This document shows positions 8,900-17,720 of a stretch of DNA of 64,000 nucleotides, piece by piece. Each line of letters opens with the position of its first letter. The first letter of the stretch is position 1. The stretch is taken from the NCBI GenBank assembly GCA_002305545.1, contig DBRG01000013.1, positions 39,427-103,426 of the forward strand, in the 5' to 3' direction. The translations under genes were made by a program, and so were the position numbers. The stretch comes from Bacteroidales bacterium UBA1374 (GTDB taxonomy: Bacteria > Bacteroidota > Bacteroidia > Bacteroidales > UBA932). The notes beneath the pieces were generated by a model. It was given only the letters and a program-made list of their open reading frames with translations. It was not told the DNA's origin and ran no database searches.

Positions 8900-11181
8900 G
8901 GCTTCAAAGTTACTGAAATATGCGGTTCGTTTCCATCCCACAGGGGTGTAAGCTGTAAAAGGGTAAAGGCTATGCCTGCCCTGAGGGGTGCTTCTGTCCG
9001 GAGTGTTTGCCCAATGTTTCCATCAACTTCTTCCCCTATGAGCCACATTTCCTGTCCCTCCAGGGTAAATACCACCCGGCCCTTTGCCGATGGCACAGGG
9101 TGACCATGGTGGTCTACAGCTTTTGCGTAGACAAAGAGCAGATCGTTGGGAGCGGCAGGGATGTTGCCTGTGTCCAGATAGCACTCCACCGCAACCGCTT
9201 CACCGGGGGTATGAACGCTGTCGCGGGCACAAACCTCTTCCCCGCAGTATGCCTCGGCTTTCAGCCAGCCTTTTTCATATCGGGGTACAATAAAAGTAAA
9301 AGGCGGTTCCCTGCGTTCTACCAGTTTTCCGTTCAGCCACAATGCCACCTGCTCTGCGTTGCTCATCACCTGTACTTTCACCGATGCGGTATCTGTTCCT
9401 TCCCAATAATCGGCAATAAAAACCATGGGGTGTTCCATGGGAGAACGTTGCGAGCGAAAGTAATGCCAGGAGTATTTGGGGAGCCTTTCCAGGGACATGA
9501 GCCCCGAGGCTTCCAGGTCATCGGCATATCCCCTGTTGTAATCGAACATGACCCAGTAATTGTCGGCACAGGCTTCCACATTGTAATTGCTGCTATGCGC
9601 TTCCCTGATATTTGTGACCTGCTGCAGCAGGCGTTTCTGTCCATGTTCCCTGAGCTGGCGGCTGGACCGTTCGGCCGGTTGAAGGTTTTCCCAGTTTTGC
9701 TGGGCAAATCCTGCGTTCAATGCATAGTATTCCCAGTCCCCGTATTCAGAAACAATCAAGGGTTTAGGGGTTTTGACGGGCGGATGTCCCAGCCGGTGCT
9801 GTCTGGCCTGCAGGAAAATATCGTACCCGTATTCCTGCCAGCCGGCAGTATGAATGGGGACCGGCATTTCACTGCGGGAAGCTTCCAGTATCCTGTCTAT
9901 GAAATCTTCACTCATCCACGATTCATTCAGGGATACTTCCCAGGCCAGTACACACGGGTGGTTACGGTCCCTGCGTATCATATCCCTCGCTGTTTCTATG
10001 ACCTGTGCCTGAAAAGCCGGGTCGTCAGAAAAATATTGCCAGCCGGGGATAGCATCCAGCACAAACAATCCCAACCGGTTACAGGCTTCCATGAAATCGG
10101 GGGATTGCGGATAATGAGACAGACGTACCAGGTTAAAACCGGCTTCCTTGATCTTTACGGCATCCCTCCATTGCGTGTTCCGAGGTACCGCATAACCTAC
10201 ATACGGATACTCCTGGTGGCGGTTTACCCCACGTAGAAAAGTCTTGTTCCCGTTGATAAATAGTTCCTCCCCCTGAAAAACCACTTCCCTGATCCCCACG
10301 GTGGTGCGCTGTGTATCAACGACCATGTTACCTCCCCCAGGGCCGGTCATAATGATTCGCGTTTCCAGATCATAGCAATAAGGGCGTTCCGGGCTCCAGA
10401 GTGAAGGCTGCTTCACCCTGAGCAAATCAAGGGCGGTACGGGACTGACCGCTTTCCAGGCGGATCTCCTGTCGAGAAAAGGCACACAGGCTGTCTTCGGC
10501 CAGGAGTGACTGTTCCAGTAGGAAGGTTTTTGCCTCGGCCCGGTCCTCATCTAGGGGGCTGTACCGGATATGTGTCCGGACCTCAATAATGGCCGAGTCC
10601 TGTGAAACAGCAGGGAAGGTAACCAGAACACCCCCGCCTGCCGGCGTATTTTCAAGAATGGGATCGGTTATGTGAAGCGGTGACTTTATGATCAGGCGGG
10701 CATCCCTGTAAAGCCCGCCATACATGTTGAAATCAAGCAATTCAATGGGTTTGGGGCCTGTTATGGGATTATCGTGGTTGTCCAGACGGAGTTTCAGTTC
10801 CGCCTGCCCGGAAAAATCCCCGTTTTCTTTCATCACCCGGGTAATGTCACAGACAAAAGGCAGGTATCCACCCATGTGCCTGCCGGCATAATGGCCGTTC
10901 ACCCATAGTTCAGCCACATTCATGGCTCCTTCAAAGCGAACCAGTACGTGTCTTCCCGGTGGAATATCCACCACTTTCCGGTACCAGCAGATCCCCTGCC
11001 ACTGATTGTTCACCACATAGGGTTCCAGCTGAGGGGTATGGGGAAGAAAAACTTCCCGGGTCGCCTCAGGCTCCTGGTCCTTCCAGAATTCCCACCCCGT
11101 ATTCAGGTCCTGAACCTTAAAATAATCGGGTGTGCTGCACGACACGGCCAGTAATAACAGTATCCGGGTCAACTTCTTCAT
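8896..11181 (-). CDS. Glycoside hydrolase family 2 lipoprotein (beta-galactosidase-like)
   Basis: 761 residues. A lipoprotein signal (LLLLAVSC) leads into the GH2 jelly-roll sugar-binding domain (about 25-185, WFRKV-like WYRKVVDIPPG and ELWVNGHYAGRHMGGY), an Ig-like middle domain, and a TIM barrel (about 325-610). The predicted acid/base Glu is in AWEVSLNES and the predicted nucleophile Glu in LIVSEYGDWEYY. A DUF4982-like and a Big-like beta domain close the protein. Members hydrolyse beta-galactosides, beta-glucuronides or related glycans; the substrate is not clear. No SusCD pair or sulfatase is adjacent, so it is not in an obvious polysaccharide utilisation locus. TACCTTTG ends 4 nt before its ATG. 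Confidence 0.9.
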   Translation of the reverse strand: MKKLTRILLLLAVSCSTPDYFKVQDLNTGWEFWKDQEPEATREVFLPHTPQLEPYVVNNQWQGICWYRKVVDIPPGRHVLVRFEGAMNVAELWVNGHYAGRHMGGYLPFVCDITRVMKENGDFSGQAELKLRLDNHDNPITGPKPIELLDFNMYGGLYRDARLIIKSPLHITDPILENTPAGGGVLVTFPAVSQDSAIIEVRTHIRYSPLDEDRAEAKTFLLEQSLLAEDSLCAFSRQEIRLESGQSRTALDLLRVKQPSLWSPERPYCYDLETRIIMTGPGGGNMVVDTQRTTVGIREVVFQGEELFINGNKTFLRGVNRHQEYPYVGYAVPRNTQWRDAVKIKEAGFNLVRLSHYPQSPDFMEACNRLGLFVLDAIPGWQYFSDDPAFQAQVIETARDMIRRDRNHPCVLAWEVSLNESWMSEDFIDRILEASRSEMPVPIHTAGWQEYGYDIFLQARQHRLGHPPVKTPKPLIVSEYGDWEYYALNAGFAQQNWENLQPAERSSRQLREHGQKRLLQQVTNIREAHSSNYNVEACADNYWVMFDYNRGYADDLEASGLMSLERLPKYSWHYFRSQRSPMEHPMVFIADYWEGTDTASVKVQVMSNAEQVALWLNGKLVERREPPFTFIVPRYEKGWLKAEAYCGEEVCARDSVHTPGEAVAVECYLDTGNIPAAPNDLLFVYAKAVDHHGHPVPSAKGRVVFTLEGQEMWLIGEEVDGNIGQTLRTEAPLRAGIAFTLLQLTPLWDGNEPHISVTLKP

Positions 11182-11219
11182 AAGACAAAGGTAATGGAAT
11201 TTTACCTACTTTTGATACC
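11182..11219. promoter_or_regulatory. 38-bp divergent promoter, GH2 / D,D-carboxypeptidase
   Basis: The whole intergenic space is 38 bp. Minus-strand TACCTTTG (11193-11186) is 4 nt from the GH2 ATG and plus-strand TACTTTTG (11207-11214) is 5 nt from the carboxypeptidase ATG. The boxes are 13 bp apart, so any -33 element for one promoter would have to lie in or beyond the other promoter. Confidence 0.7.
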
Positions 11220-12125
11220 ATGAAATTCTATCTGTCTGCCCTGCTTTCTGTCCTTTTACTCGCTTTCACATCCTGTGAAAAAACACCCATTCCCAATCCG
11301 GAACCAGACCACGACAAGCCGGTGTCCCTGGGTTTGAGCTGCCAGGGTGCGATTGTCATAGATGCAGCCAGCGGGGAAGCGCTGTACACCCATGGTTCCG
11401 ATTACCCCCTTGTTCCGGCCAGCATGACAAAAGTGATGACAATGTATATTGTCTTTGACCATATAGAAAAAGGATATTTGTCCCTGGACTCGCAGATTCC
11501 CATCAGTGCAAATGCAGCAGAACGCTCTGTGAATCCGGGTGAGTCCAATGTTCCCCTGAATCAATATCTCACGTATTCTGTAGATGAAATGATCGGGGCT
11601 CTTTGTGTTGTATCGGCCAATGCCTGTGCGGTTGCCTTAGGGGAATACCTGTCCGGGGGCACAGAAACGGACTTTTCAGTTATAATGAACCGGTATGCCG
11701 ATTCCCTCAAGCTTGAAGCCCGTTATTTCGATGCTGCCGGGATGTCTTCAAAAAACGAGATCACCCCGCGTTCCATGGCTTTACTCACCCGTGAATTTAT
11801 CCGCCGGTTCCCGGTGATCCTGGAGTACACCTCGCTCACGAGCCTGAATTTCAGGGGAACCGTATACGGGGCCACCAACAATATGTTGCCGGGAAAAACC
11901 TACTATTATAACGGGTGCGACGGCTTCAAGACCGGGTATACCTCGGCGGCCGGCCTTTGCATTACGGCAACAGCGACCCTGGCAGACAAACGGGTGATTG
12001 CTGTTGTCATGAAAGCCCCTTCTTCCTATGCAAGGGCACAGGATGCGACACGTTTGATGGATTATGGTTTTACCACGCTAATGAACAGGGTCGCTGTCTA
12101 TGGCATCCAATCCTCGTTCCTGTAA
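11220..12125 (+). CDS. D-alanyl-D-alanine carboxypeptidase (S11 family), lipoprotein
   Basis: 301 residues. A lipoprotein signal (LLLAFTSCEK) is followed by a penicillin-binding fold with the three active-site motifs: SMTK (Ser68, Lys71), SAN (132-134) and KTG (237-239). It trims the terminal D-Ala of peptidoglycan stem peptides in the periplasm. The protein ends soon after the catalytic domain, so the C-terminal PBP5_C beta domain and amphipathic anchor of E. coli DacA are missing; the lipid anchor would replace them. Its start is 5 nt after an exact -7 box. The last 28 bases overlap the convergent TPR gene. Confidence 0.92.
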   Translation: MKFYLSALLSVLLLAFTSCEKTPIPNPEPDHDKPVSLGLSCQGAIVIDAASGEALYTHGSDYPLVPASMTKVMTMYIVFDHIEKGYLSLDSQIPISANAAERSVNPGESNVPLNQYLTYSVDEMIGALCVVSANACAVALGEYLSGGTETDFSVIMNRYADSLKLEARYFDAAGMSSKNEITPRSMALLTREFIRRFPVILEYTSLTSLNFRGTVYGATNNMLPGKTYYYNGCDGFKTGYTSAAGLCITATATLADKRVIAVVMKAPSSYARAQDATRLMDYGFTTLMNRVAVYGIQSSFL

Positions 12126-12325
12126 TCCAGGATACGTTTAATGGCTTCTGTTGCTTCGCGGGCAGCGTTGGATGCACCCAGTTCCATACATCTGGCGTAA
12201 GCATTCAGGGCTTTACCCCAGTTTTCCTGCTGGCGGTATAATCCGCCCAGCTTATACCAGGCAGTCTGGTCACGGGAGCCTTCGGTTGTTTTGACGTATT
12301 TTTCCAGTTCTTCTATAGTTTCCAT
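12098..12325 (-). CDS. Small TPR-repeat protein at the end of the rnf gene run
   Basis: 75 residues. One clear tetratricopeptide unit and a partial second (TAWYKLGGLYRQQENWGKALNAYARCMELGA, given here in part: YKLGGLYRQQENWGKALNAY). No signal peptide, so probably cytoplasmic. Start 12325 (METIEELEKY) lies 10 bp after the rnfA stop; an upstream in-frame ATG at 12367 would overlap rnfA and adds no recognisable sequence. A TPR protein suggests protein-protein contact, perhaps with the Rnf complex, which is inference from position only. It overlaps the end of the convergent carboxypeptidase gene by 28 bp. Confidence 0.72.
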   Translation of the reverse strand: METIEELEKYVKTTEGSRDQTAWYKLGGLYRQQENWGKALNAYARCMELGASNAAREATEAIKRILDYRNEDWMP

Positions 12326-12335
12326 AGCTGTCCTT

Positions 12336-12935
12336 TTATACAATGCCTGAAAATCCCATAAAAGCAAGCGACAGGATTCCTGCCGTGATGAGCGATATGG
12401 GCACTCCCCTGAAAGGTTTTGGAATCCCTACAAGGTCCATCTGCTCACGCATGCCGGCAAAAATGATCAGGGCCAGGCCAAAGCCCAGTGCCATGGAGGC
12501 CGTGTAAACAAGGGATTGCGGTAAATCGAGCATATGCGGAGTCCCTCCAAAACTGAATTCTTTTGTCACCACCAGTATAGCTACACCCAGAACAGCACAG
12601 TTTGTAGTGATCAGCGGTAAAAAAATACCCAGGGCCTGGTAGAGTGCCGGAGAAATTTTCTTCAGGATGATTTCCACCATCTGCACAAGAGCTGCAATGA
12701 CCAGGATAAAAGTCACTGTCTGCATGAAGGCTATGTTTAGCGGGTCTAAAATATAATACTGGACCAGGTAGGTGAACAGGGTTGAAAGGGTCATTACGAA
12801 AACCACAGCGGCAGCCATACCTGTGGCCGTTGATATCCGGTTGGATACGCCCAGAAAAGGACATATGCCCAAAAATTGGTTCAACACAATGTTGTTGACA
12901 AAAACCGCCGATATAATGATGATTATGTATTCCAT
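12336..12935 (-). CDS. rnfA: RnfA, membrane subunit of the Rnf electron transport complex
   Basis: 199 residues, six hydrophobic helices. It starts EYIIIIISAVFVNNIVLNQFLGICPFLG, the conserved RnfA/NqrE opening, including the Cys of helix I that helps hold the membrane [2Fe-2S] cluster shared with RnfE. The Rnf complex passes electrons between ferredoxin and NAD+ and pumps Na+ or H+ across the inner membrane. rnfA follows rnfE by 4 bp and is the last rnf gene of the run rnfB-C-D-G-E-A. Confidence 0.97.
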   Translation of the reverse strand: MEYIIIIISAVFVNNIVLNQFLGICPFLGVSNRISTATGMAAAVVFVMTLSTLFTYLVQYYILDPLNIAFMQTVTFILVIAALVQMVEIILKKISPALYQALGIFLPLITTNCAVLGVAILVVTKEFSFGGTPHMLDLPQSLVYTASMALGFGLALIIFAGMREQMDLVGIPKPFRGVPISLITAGILSLAFMGFSGIV

Positions 12936-12939
12936 ACCA

Positions 12940-13521
12940 CTAAGCCTTTTTTAACTTGTTGAACAACACCATAAGGTAACCCAGGGCTATGAAGGCGCCG
13001 GGGGCAAGGATAAAGACCAGAATGGCATCTCCTGGTATGATTTTAATACCAAATAAAGAGCCCGATCCAAGCAGTTCACGCACCGTTCCCAATACGGTAA
13101 GCGACAGGGTAAATCCCAGTCCCGAGCCCAGGCCGTCCAGGAAAGAATCAAACGGATTATTCTTGCTGGCAAAGGCTTCTGCCCTTCCCAACACGATACA
13201 GTTGACCACGATCAGGGGGATGAACAGCCCCAGTGTCTGGTATAGTGCCGGAACGTAAGCCTGCATGACCAATTGCACCACGGTGACAAAAACGGCTATT
13301 ACCACCACAAAGGCAGGTATCCTGACCTTTGAGGGAACCAGACCTGCAACAAGGGAAATGACCAGGTTGGACAACATAAGTACGAATGTGGTTGCCAGGC
13401 CCATGCTCATTCCGTTGATTGCAGAGGTGGATGTCCCCAATGTGGGACACATACCCAGCACAAGCACAAAAGTGGGATTTCCCTTTATTATGCCGTTAAC
13501 TAAGGTTTTAAGCCTGCTCAT
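12940..13521 (-). CDS. rnfE: RnfE, membrane subunit of the Rnf complex
   Basis: 193 residues, six predicted helices, homologous to RnfA in inverted topology. The conserved first-helix region NPTFVLVLGMCPTLGTSTSAINGMSMG carries the Cys proposed to bind the intramembrane [2Fe-2S] centre. The start ATG lies 4 bp inside the end of rnfG, indicating coupled translation. The subunit forms part of the electron and ion path through the inner membrane. Confidence 0.97.
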   Translation of the reverse strand: MSRLKTLVNGIIKGNPTFVLVLGMCPTLGTSTSAINGMSMGLATTFVLMLSNLVISLVAGLVPSKVRIPAFVVVIAVFVTVVQLVMQAYVPALYQTLGLFIPLIVVNCIVLGRAEAFASKNNPFDSFLDGLGSGLGFTLSLTVLGTVRELLGSGSLFGIKIIPGDAILVFILAPGAFIALGYLMVLFNKLKKA

Positions 13522-14108
13522 TGGTCGCCTCCTTCTTTTTGAATTGATTGTCTAAAAGCCTTGTAAGCCAGTTCTAACACATCGCAAAAAGCCCTGGAAC
13601 TGATGGTGGCTGCTGTTATGGCATCAACCTGGCCCCCATCCTTTTTAACGGCAAGCCGGAAAGATTCAGGATTTTTCTGGTTGAATTGCAGTGAAAAATT
13701 ACTTTTTCGGGGATCTATCTTATCTCCCAATCCCGGGGTTTCGGTATGGGATATGATGGCCGTGTTGTTGATGGTGCCATCGGGCAGGAATCCCACCATA
13801 ACTTTTATCTGGCCTCCAAAACCTTTTGTTGTGGTTGCCTCTACTGCCACCCCGGTAAGTTCTCCGTTCAAGGTGCCGGGGTAAACTGTCATTTTTTTAC
13901 CGTCAGCCTCAACCTGATAAGCTTCCTCGGCCGGCATGTTGTCGAATTGTGGCAATACACCGCCCAGCGCCTGGTTAACCCTGGCTGCCTGCGCTGCCAC
14001 GATGGGTTCATATGTAATAAGGTATACACCGCCTAAAAGTGCCGATCCTCCAAAGCAAATGATCAGCAGGCACAGGAACATGTTCTTGAAATTCGATTCT
14101 CTAGCCAA
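13518..14108 (-). CDS. rnfG: RnfG, periplasmic FMN-carrying subunit of the Rnf complex
   Basis: 196 residues: one N-terminal helix (about 11-33) and an FMN-bind domain facing the periplasm. The flavinylation site reads DAITAATISS (162-171); FMN is expected on Thr168 through a phosphoester bond made by ApbE. The usual motif is (D)xx(S/T)GAT, here with Ala for Gly, a tolerated variation. It overlaps rnfD by 8 bp and rnfE by 4 bp. No apbE gene is in the window. Confidence 0.95.
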   Translation of the reverse strand: MARESNFKNMFLCLLIICFGGSALLGGVYLITYEPIVAAQAARVNQALGGVLPQFDNMPAEEAYQVEADGKKMTVYPGTLNGELTGVAVEATTTKGFGGQIKVMVGFLPDGTINNTAIISHTETPGLGDKIDPRKSNFSLQFNQKNPESFRLAVKKDGGQVDAITAATISSRAFCDVLELAYKAFRQSIQKEGGDQ

Positions 14109-15144
14109 GGCTCACCTCCTTTCTGTACGGGATTGGTTTTATCTTGTTTAACAGGGGTGTTAAAGCATTCATGAATAATATGGCAAAAGAAACGCCTTCC
14201 GGATAAGATCCCCAGACCCGGATGATCATGGTCATCACCCCTATCCCCATCCCATAGATGAGCATCCCTAAGGGAGACATGGGGGAAGTGGTATAGTCTG
14301 TTGCCATGAATACAGCGCCCAGCAGTAATCCCCCGGTAAGAAGGTGAAAGAGGGGATCGGCATTCATGGTAGGATCCAGCAGCCACAGGATTCCGGAAAA
14401 AACAGCCACCGTCACCAGAATGGCAACCGGAATCAGGGGCTTGATCACTTTCCTGAGCAGCAGGTAGGCAAATCCCAGCAAGACAGCCAAAGCTGAAGCT
14501 TCACCCAAAGATCCGTCAATGTGTCCGAAAAGCATTTGCCAGTATGAAAAATCGTGTTGCTGGCTCAATGTTTCCATGGTAAGCCCGTTTGCCAGTCCTT
14601 CTTTTATGATTCCCAGGGGTGTGGCTCCTGATGTTGCATCCAGTAATTGTCCCTGAGCCCCGAGCAGCCCTTTTGGCAATTCCCATGTATCGGGCCTGAA
14701 AATGCTGTTGTTCAGGGACCAGTTGGTCATTTGCACAGGAAACGATATCAAAAGAAAAACACGGCCCACCAGGGCAGGATTAAACAGGTTGTGCCCCAGT
14801 CCCCCAAAGGTCATTTTTGCGATCCCTATGGCGGCAACGCATCCAATAAGAACCATCCACCAGGGGGAAGAAACCGGCAGGTTTACAGCCAGTATCAATC
14901 CGGTCACCACAGCAGAGAGGTCATGCACCGTTGTTTTTTTCTTCATCAGGTACCGGACAATCAGGTGTTCCAGGAGAACACAACCGGCAACCGAAACAAC
15001 AATTACCAGCAAAGCACTGAGTCCTGCAAAATAAACGCTGACAAGAACAGAAGGCATCAGGGCGATGATCACATCGCGCATGATCCTGCGTGTGTTCTCT
15101 TTGCTGTGCAGGTGTGGAGCCGGTGAAACAAGTAGTTTGTCCAT
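14101..15144 (-). CDS. rnfD: RnfD, FMN-carrying membrane subunit of the Rnf complex
   Basis: 347 residues with eight to ten hydrophobic segments, NqrB/RnfD family. The covalent FMN site DATSGATPLGI is at about 169-179 with Thr175 as the expected attachment residue. Conserved neighbours KMTFGGLGHNLFNPALVGR and a C-terminal ATDYTTSPMSPLG are present. Start ATG 15144 is 1 bp after the rnfC stop. It passes electrons between RnfG and the other flavins in the membrane part of the complex. Confidence 0.97.
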   Translation of the reverse strand: MDKLLVSPAPHLHSKENTRRIMRDVIIALMPSVLVSVYFAGLSALLVIVVSVAGCVLLEHLIVRYLMKKKTTVHDLSAVVTGLILAVNLPVSSPWWMVLIGCVAAIGIAKMTFGGLGHNLFNPALVGRVFLLISFPVQMTNWSLNNSIFRPDTWELPKGLLGAQGQLLDATSGATPLGIIKEGLANGLTMETLSQQHDFSYWQMLFGHIDGSLGEASALAVLLGFAYLLLRKVIKPLIPVAILVTVAVFSGILWLLDPTMNADPLFHLLTGGLLLGAVFMATDYTTSPMSPLGMLIYGMGIGVMTMIIRVWGSYPEGVSFAILFMNALTPLLNKIKPIPYRKEVSLG

Positions 15145-15145
15145 A

Positions 15146-16492
15146 TTATTTCTTGCGTTTATTCTTCAAAGAGGCATTCCTGGCCATGCGTATCTGGTCC
15201 AGCAGGGGCAGGTGTGCCGGGCAGGTGTACAGGCAACATCCGCATTCAATGCAATCAAAAACGCGGTGTTCTTCCAGTTCCTGCGTGCGGCCCGCCAGGG
15301 CCAGCTGATACAAAAGATAGGGTTGCAGCCGCATGGGACACGCTTCAAAACATTTGGCACAACGGATGCATTCCCCTGGTTCTTTCCGTTTTGTCTCTTT
15401 TTCTGTAAAGAGCAGAAGCCCCGAGGTGCTTTTCATCACTGGCGCTTCCAGGTTGGAAACAGGTTTGCCCATCATAGGCCCCCCGTTCACCACTTTGGCA
15501 AATTGCGGTGAAAGGTTCCCGTCCTTTTCCAAAGCTCCTGCAAGTGACAAGATGTCTGAAATGGGCGTCCCCACCCTGAAGCGGTAATTCTTTTGGACGG
15601 AAAGATCAGAACTGCTAACAGTCAATACTTTGGAAATAAGGGGCTTGTTTTTTTGCACTGCCTCATATACGGCAAAGGCGGTACCCACATTCTGGACAAT
15701 GGCTCCGGTCGAAATGGGCAGTGCAAACGAGGCTACCCTTCTGCCCAGAAGCGCATCTATCAGTTGTTTTTCTCCTCCCTGGGGGTATCTCTTCCTGAGC
15801 GGAACAACTTTCCATTGCAGTGATTTTGAGGTCAGCTCCCTCATCAGTGCTATCGCCCGGGGTTTATTCTCCTCGATACCAATTATCCCGCTAACATTTG
15901 CTCCCAAGGCACGGCGCATCAATTCACCTCCTGTGAGTATTTCCTGGCCGTGTTCGATCATCAGCCGGTAATCCGCGGTGAGATACGGTTCACATTCTGC
16001 CCCGTTCAGTATCAGGTACTCAGGCTTCATGCCTTCGAGCGGGGTCAATTTTACATGCGTGGGAAAAGAGGCTCCGCCCAGGCCGACAATCCCCGATCCG
16101 GAAATTTTTTTGAAAATCTCCTCGGGAGTCGCAGTGATTTCATGCCGTATCTCAGGGGAACGGTCAATTCCTTCCTCCCACTGATCCCCTGCGGTGTCAA
16201 TCACGATGGTCAGGACCTTTTTACCCAGGAAATCGGGATAAGGTGCCACATCTGATACCGTTCCGCTCACAGAAGCATGAATCGGGGCCGAGACAAATCC
16301 TGCCGGTTCTGCGATCAGTTGTCCCACCTTCACTGTATCTCCTTTTTTTACAACCGGCACTGCCGGCATCCCCAGGTGCTGGTTCATGGATATGAAAACC
16401 CGTTTAGGTATGGGGAAATTTTCTATAGGATAATCCCTGGAGAATTTACGATCATCAGGATGTATTCCTCCAATTGAAAATGTTTTACTCAT
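15146..16492 (-). CDS. rnfC: RnfC, NADH/FMN and 2x[4Fe-4S] subunit of the Rnf complex
   Basis: 448 residues. The N-terminal barrel-sandwich lobe and the NADH/FMN domain (GGASFPTHVKL, LNGAECEPYLTADYRLM) are followed by a SLBB domain and two [4Fe-4S] motifs: Cys375/378/381/385 (CIRCAKCFEACP) and Cys414/417/420/424 (CIECGCCLYTCP). It is the NAD(H)-interacting membrane-peripheral subunit. The long Lys/Ala-rich C-terminal tail of enterobacterial RnfC is absent, as in most anaerobes. It overlaps rnfB by 8 bp. Confidence 0.97.
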   Translation of the reverse strand: MSKTFSIGGIHPDDRKFSRDYPIENFPIPKRVFISMNQHLGMPAVPVVKKGDTVKVGQLIAEPAGFVSAPIHASVSGTVSDVAPYPDFLGKKVLTIVIDTAGDQWEEGIDRSPEIRHEITATPEEIFKKISGSGIVGLGGASFPTHVKLTPLEGMKPEYLILNGAECEPYLTADYRLMIEHGQEILTGGELMRRALGANVSGIIGIEENKPRAIALMRELTSKSLQWKVVPLRKRYPQGGEKQLIDALLGRRVASFALPISTGAIVQNVGTAFAVYEAVQKNKPLISKVLTVSSSDLSVQKNYRFRVGTPISDILSLAGALEKDGNLSPQFAKVVNGGPMMGKPVSNLEAPVMKSTSGLLLFTEKETKRKEPGECIRCAKCFEACPMRLQPYLLYQLALAGRTQELEEHRVFDCIECGCCLYTCPAHLPLLDQIRMARNASLKNKRKK

Positions 16493-17330
16493 TTCCGGTC
16501 TCTTGTTTTTTTGGTGGAAAATTGATCTCTGTTATGCATCCGACCGGGCATACAGGGGCGCATTTCCGGCACAGACGGCATTTTCCCGGATCAATGGTTG
16601 CCAGGTTGTCGGCTATGGTTATGGCTTCAAACGGACAGGCTTTCAGGCACAATTGACAACCGATGCATCCAACGGAGCAGATCTTGCGGACAAACGCCCC
16701 TTTGTCCTTATTGGAGCAAGCCACAAAGATCCTGCGGTTTTTTGGTCCTTTTGGCCTTATTTCCAGAATGTTGCGCGGGCAGGCTTTTACACAGGCACCA
16801 CATGACGTACATTTGTCTTCCAAGACTACAGGCAGGCACGTGTGCGGGTCCATGACCAGGGCATCAAACTGACAGGCCTTCACGCAGTCGCCCATCCCAA
16901 GACACCCATAGGAGCAGCCTGTCTGTCCGCCATACAGATCGGCGGCTACGGCACAGCTCAGACTTCCATTGTAGGTGTTGAGCCGTGGAAGGTTCTCACA
17001 GGAACCATTGCAACGCAGCACGGCCACTTTTGGCGCTTGCTCCTTAGCTTCCCTGCCAAGGATATGCGCGATGTTCTTCATGGTTTCATATCCACCGACC
17101 GGGCAAATAAAGTCAGAAGAATCAGGATTATTTACATAGTGTTCGGCAAATGCCCGGCAGCCGGCAAAACCGCAACCGCCGCAATTCGCACCGGGCAGGG
17201 CCTCCAGGACCTGGTCTATACGGGAATCTTCCTGCACCTTGAATTTTTGAGCCACTAAATACAATATAACTGCCAGGAGCCCTCCCAGTATGCTAAGGCT
17301 CACGATGGTGTACAGTAAAGTAGAAGTCAT
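16485..17330 (-). CDS. rnfB: RnfB, multi-cluster ferredoxin-like subunit of the Rnf complex
   Basis: 281 residues: an N-terminal membrane helix (about 6-27), the Fe-S domain GANCGGCGFAGC with its fourth Cys in FICPVGG, then further cysteine groups (CGSC-type RCNGSC, GCSYGCLGMGDCVKAC) and two bacterial ferredoxin motifs (CTSCGACVKACP and CIGCQLCLKACP) plus a terminal CRLCRKCAPVCP. It is the entry or exit point for ferredoxin electrons on the cytoplasmic side. The first gene of the rnf run; its start overlaps the end of the RseC-like gene by 38 bp. Confidence 0.97.
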   Translation of the reverse strand: MTSTLLYTIVSLSILGGLLAVILYLVAQKFKVQEDSRIDQVLEALPGANCGGCGFAGCRAFAEHYVNNPDSSDFICPVGGYETMKNIAHILGREAKEQAPKVAVLRCNGSCENLPRLNTYNGSLSCAVAADLYGGQTGCSYGCLGMGDCVKACQFDALVMDPHTCLPVVLEDKCTSCGACVKACPRNILEIRPKGPKNRRIFVACSNKDKGAFVRKICSVGCIGCQLCLKACPFEAITIADNLATIDPGKCRLCRKCAPVCPVGCITEINFPPKKQETGNE

Positions 17331-17718
17331 TTTGGATGCGATCTTTTAACAAATATATAACAAAATAATATATCCCTATACCCAATAAAACGATTAATCC
17401 CAGCATCCACTCGGGCAAATTCAGGAGCACACAACCTGCTACCAGTACCCCCATAATGATGGCAGGCAAAACCATTGCGTACCACAACGCTTTGAATCCC
17501 AACCGGGTATGCATTTCAATAAACACTTCCTGGCCCAGAACTGGTTGCCAGTCGTCAGGTTCCTTCAGACGGGTAATCTCTTTTTGTTTCGTCTGGCCAA
17601 GCGAACAAACCCCTTTAGCATGACAGGAAGCACACGCCCCTGTGGTGGTGATCTCCGCTCTGAGCGGATTCACCCCTGTGATAATGCCCCTGTGTCTGAT
17701 ACACTTAGTGGAAGACAT
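17293..17718 (-). CDS. RseC/MucC-family membrane protein (SoxR-reducing system type)
   Basis: 141 residues. A Cys-rich N-terminus (TTGACASCHAKGVCSLG, about 26-42) typical of RseC/MucC is followed by two membrane helices (about 78-97 and 103-122). In E. coli rseC is linked to the rsx (rnf-like) genes that keep SoxR reduced; in Bacteroidota it commonly precedes rnfB, as here. It probably aids assembly or electron supply of the Rnf complex, possibly with a small Fe-S centre on the cysteines (inference). It begins 2 bp after the DUF3108 stop and overlaps rnfB by 38 bp. Confidence 0.9.
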   Translation of the reverse strand: MSSTKCIRHRGIITGVNPLRAEITTTGACASCHAKGVCSLGQTKQKEITRLKEPDDWQPVLGQEVFIEMHTRLGFKALWYAMVLPAIIMGVLVAGCVLLNLPEWMLGLIVLLGIGIYYFVIYLLKDRIQNDFYFTVHHREP

Positions 17719-17720
17719 TC

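Noticed and set aside
9007..10236. 409-codon open frame on the plus strand
   Set aside because: Fully antisense to the catalytic region of the GH2 gene, with no family features; a shadow of codon bias.
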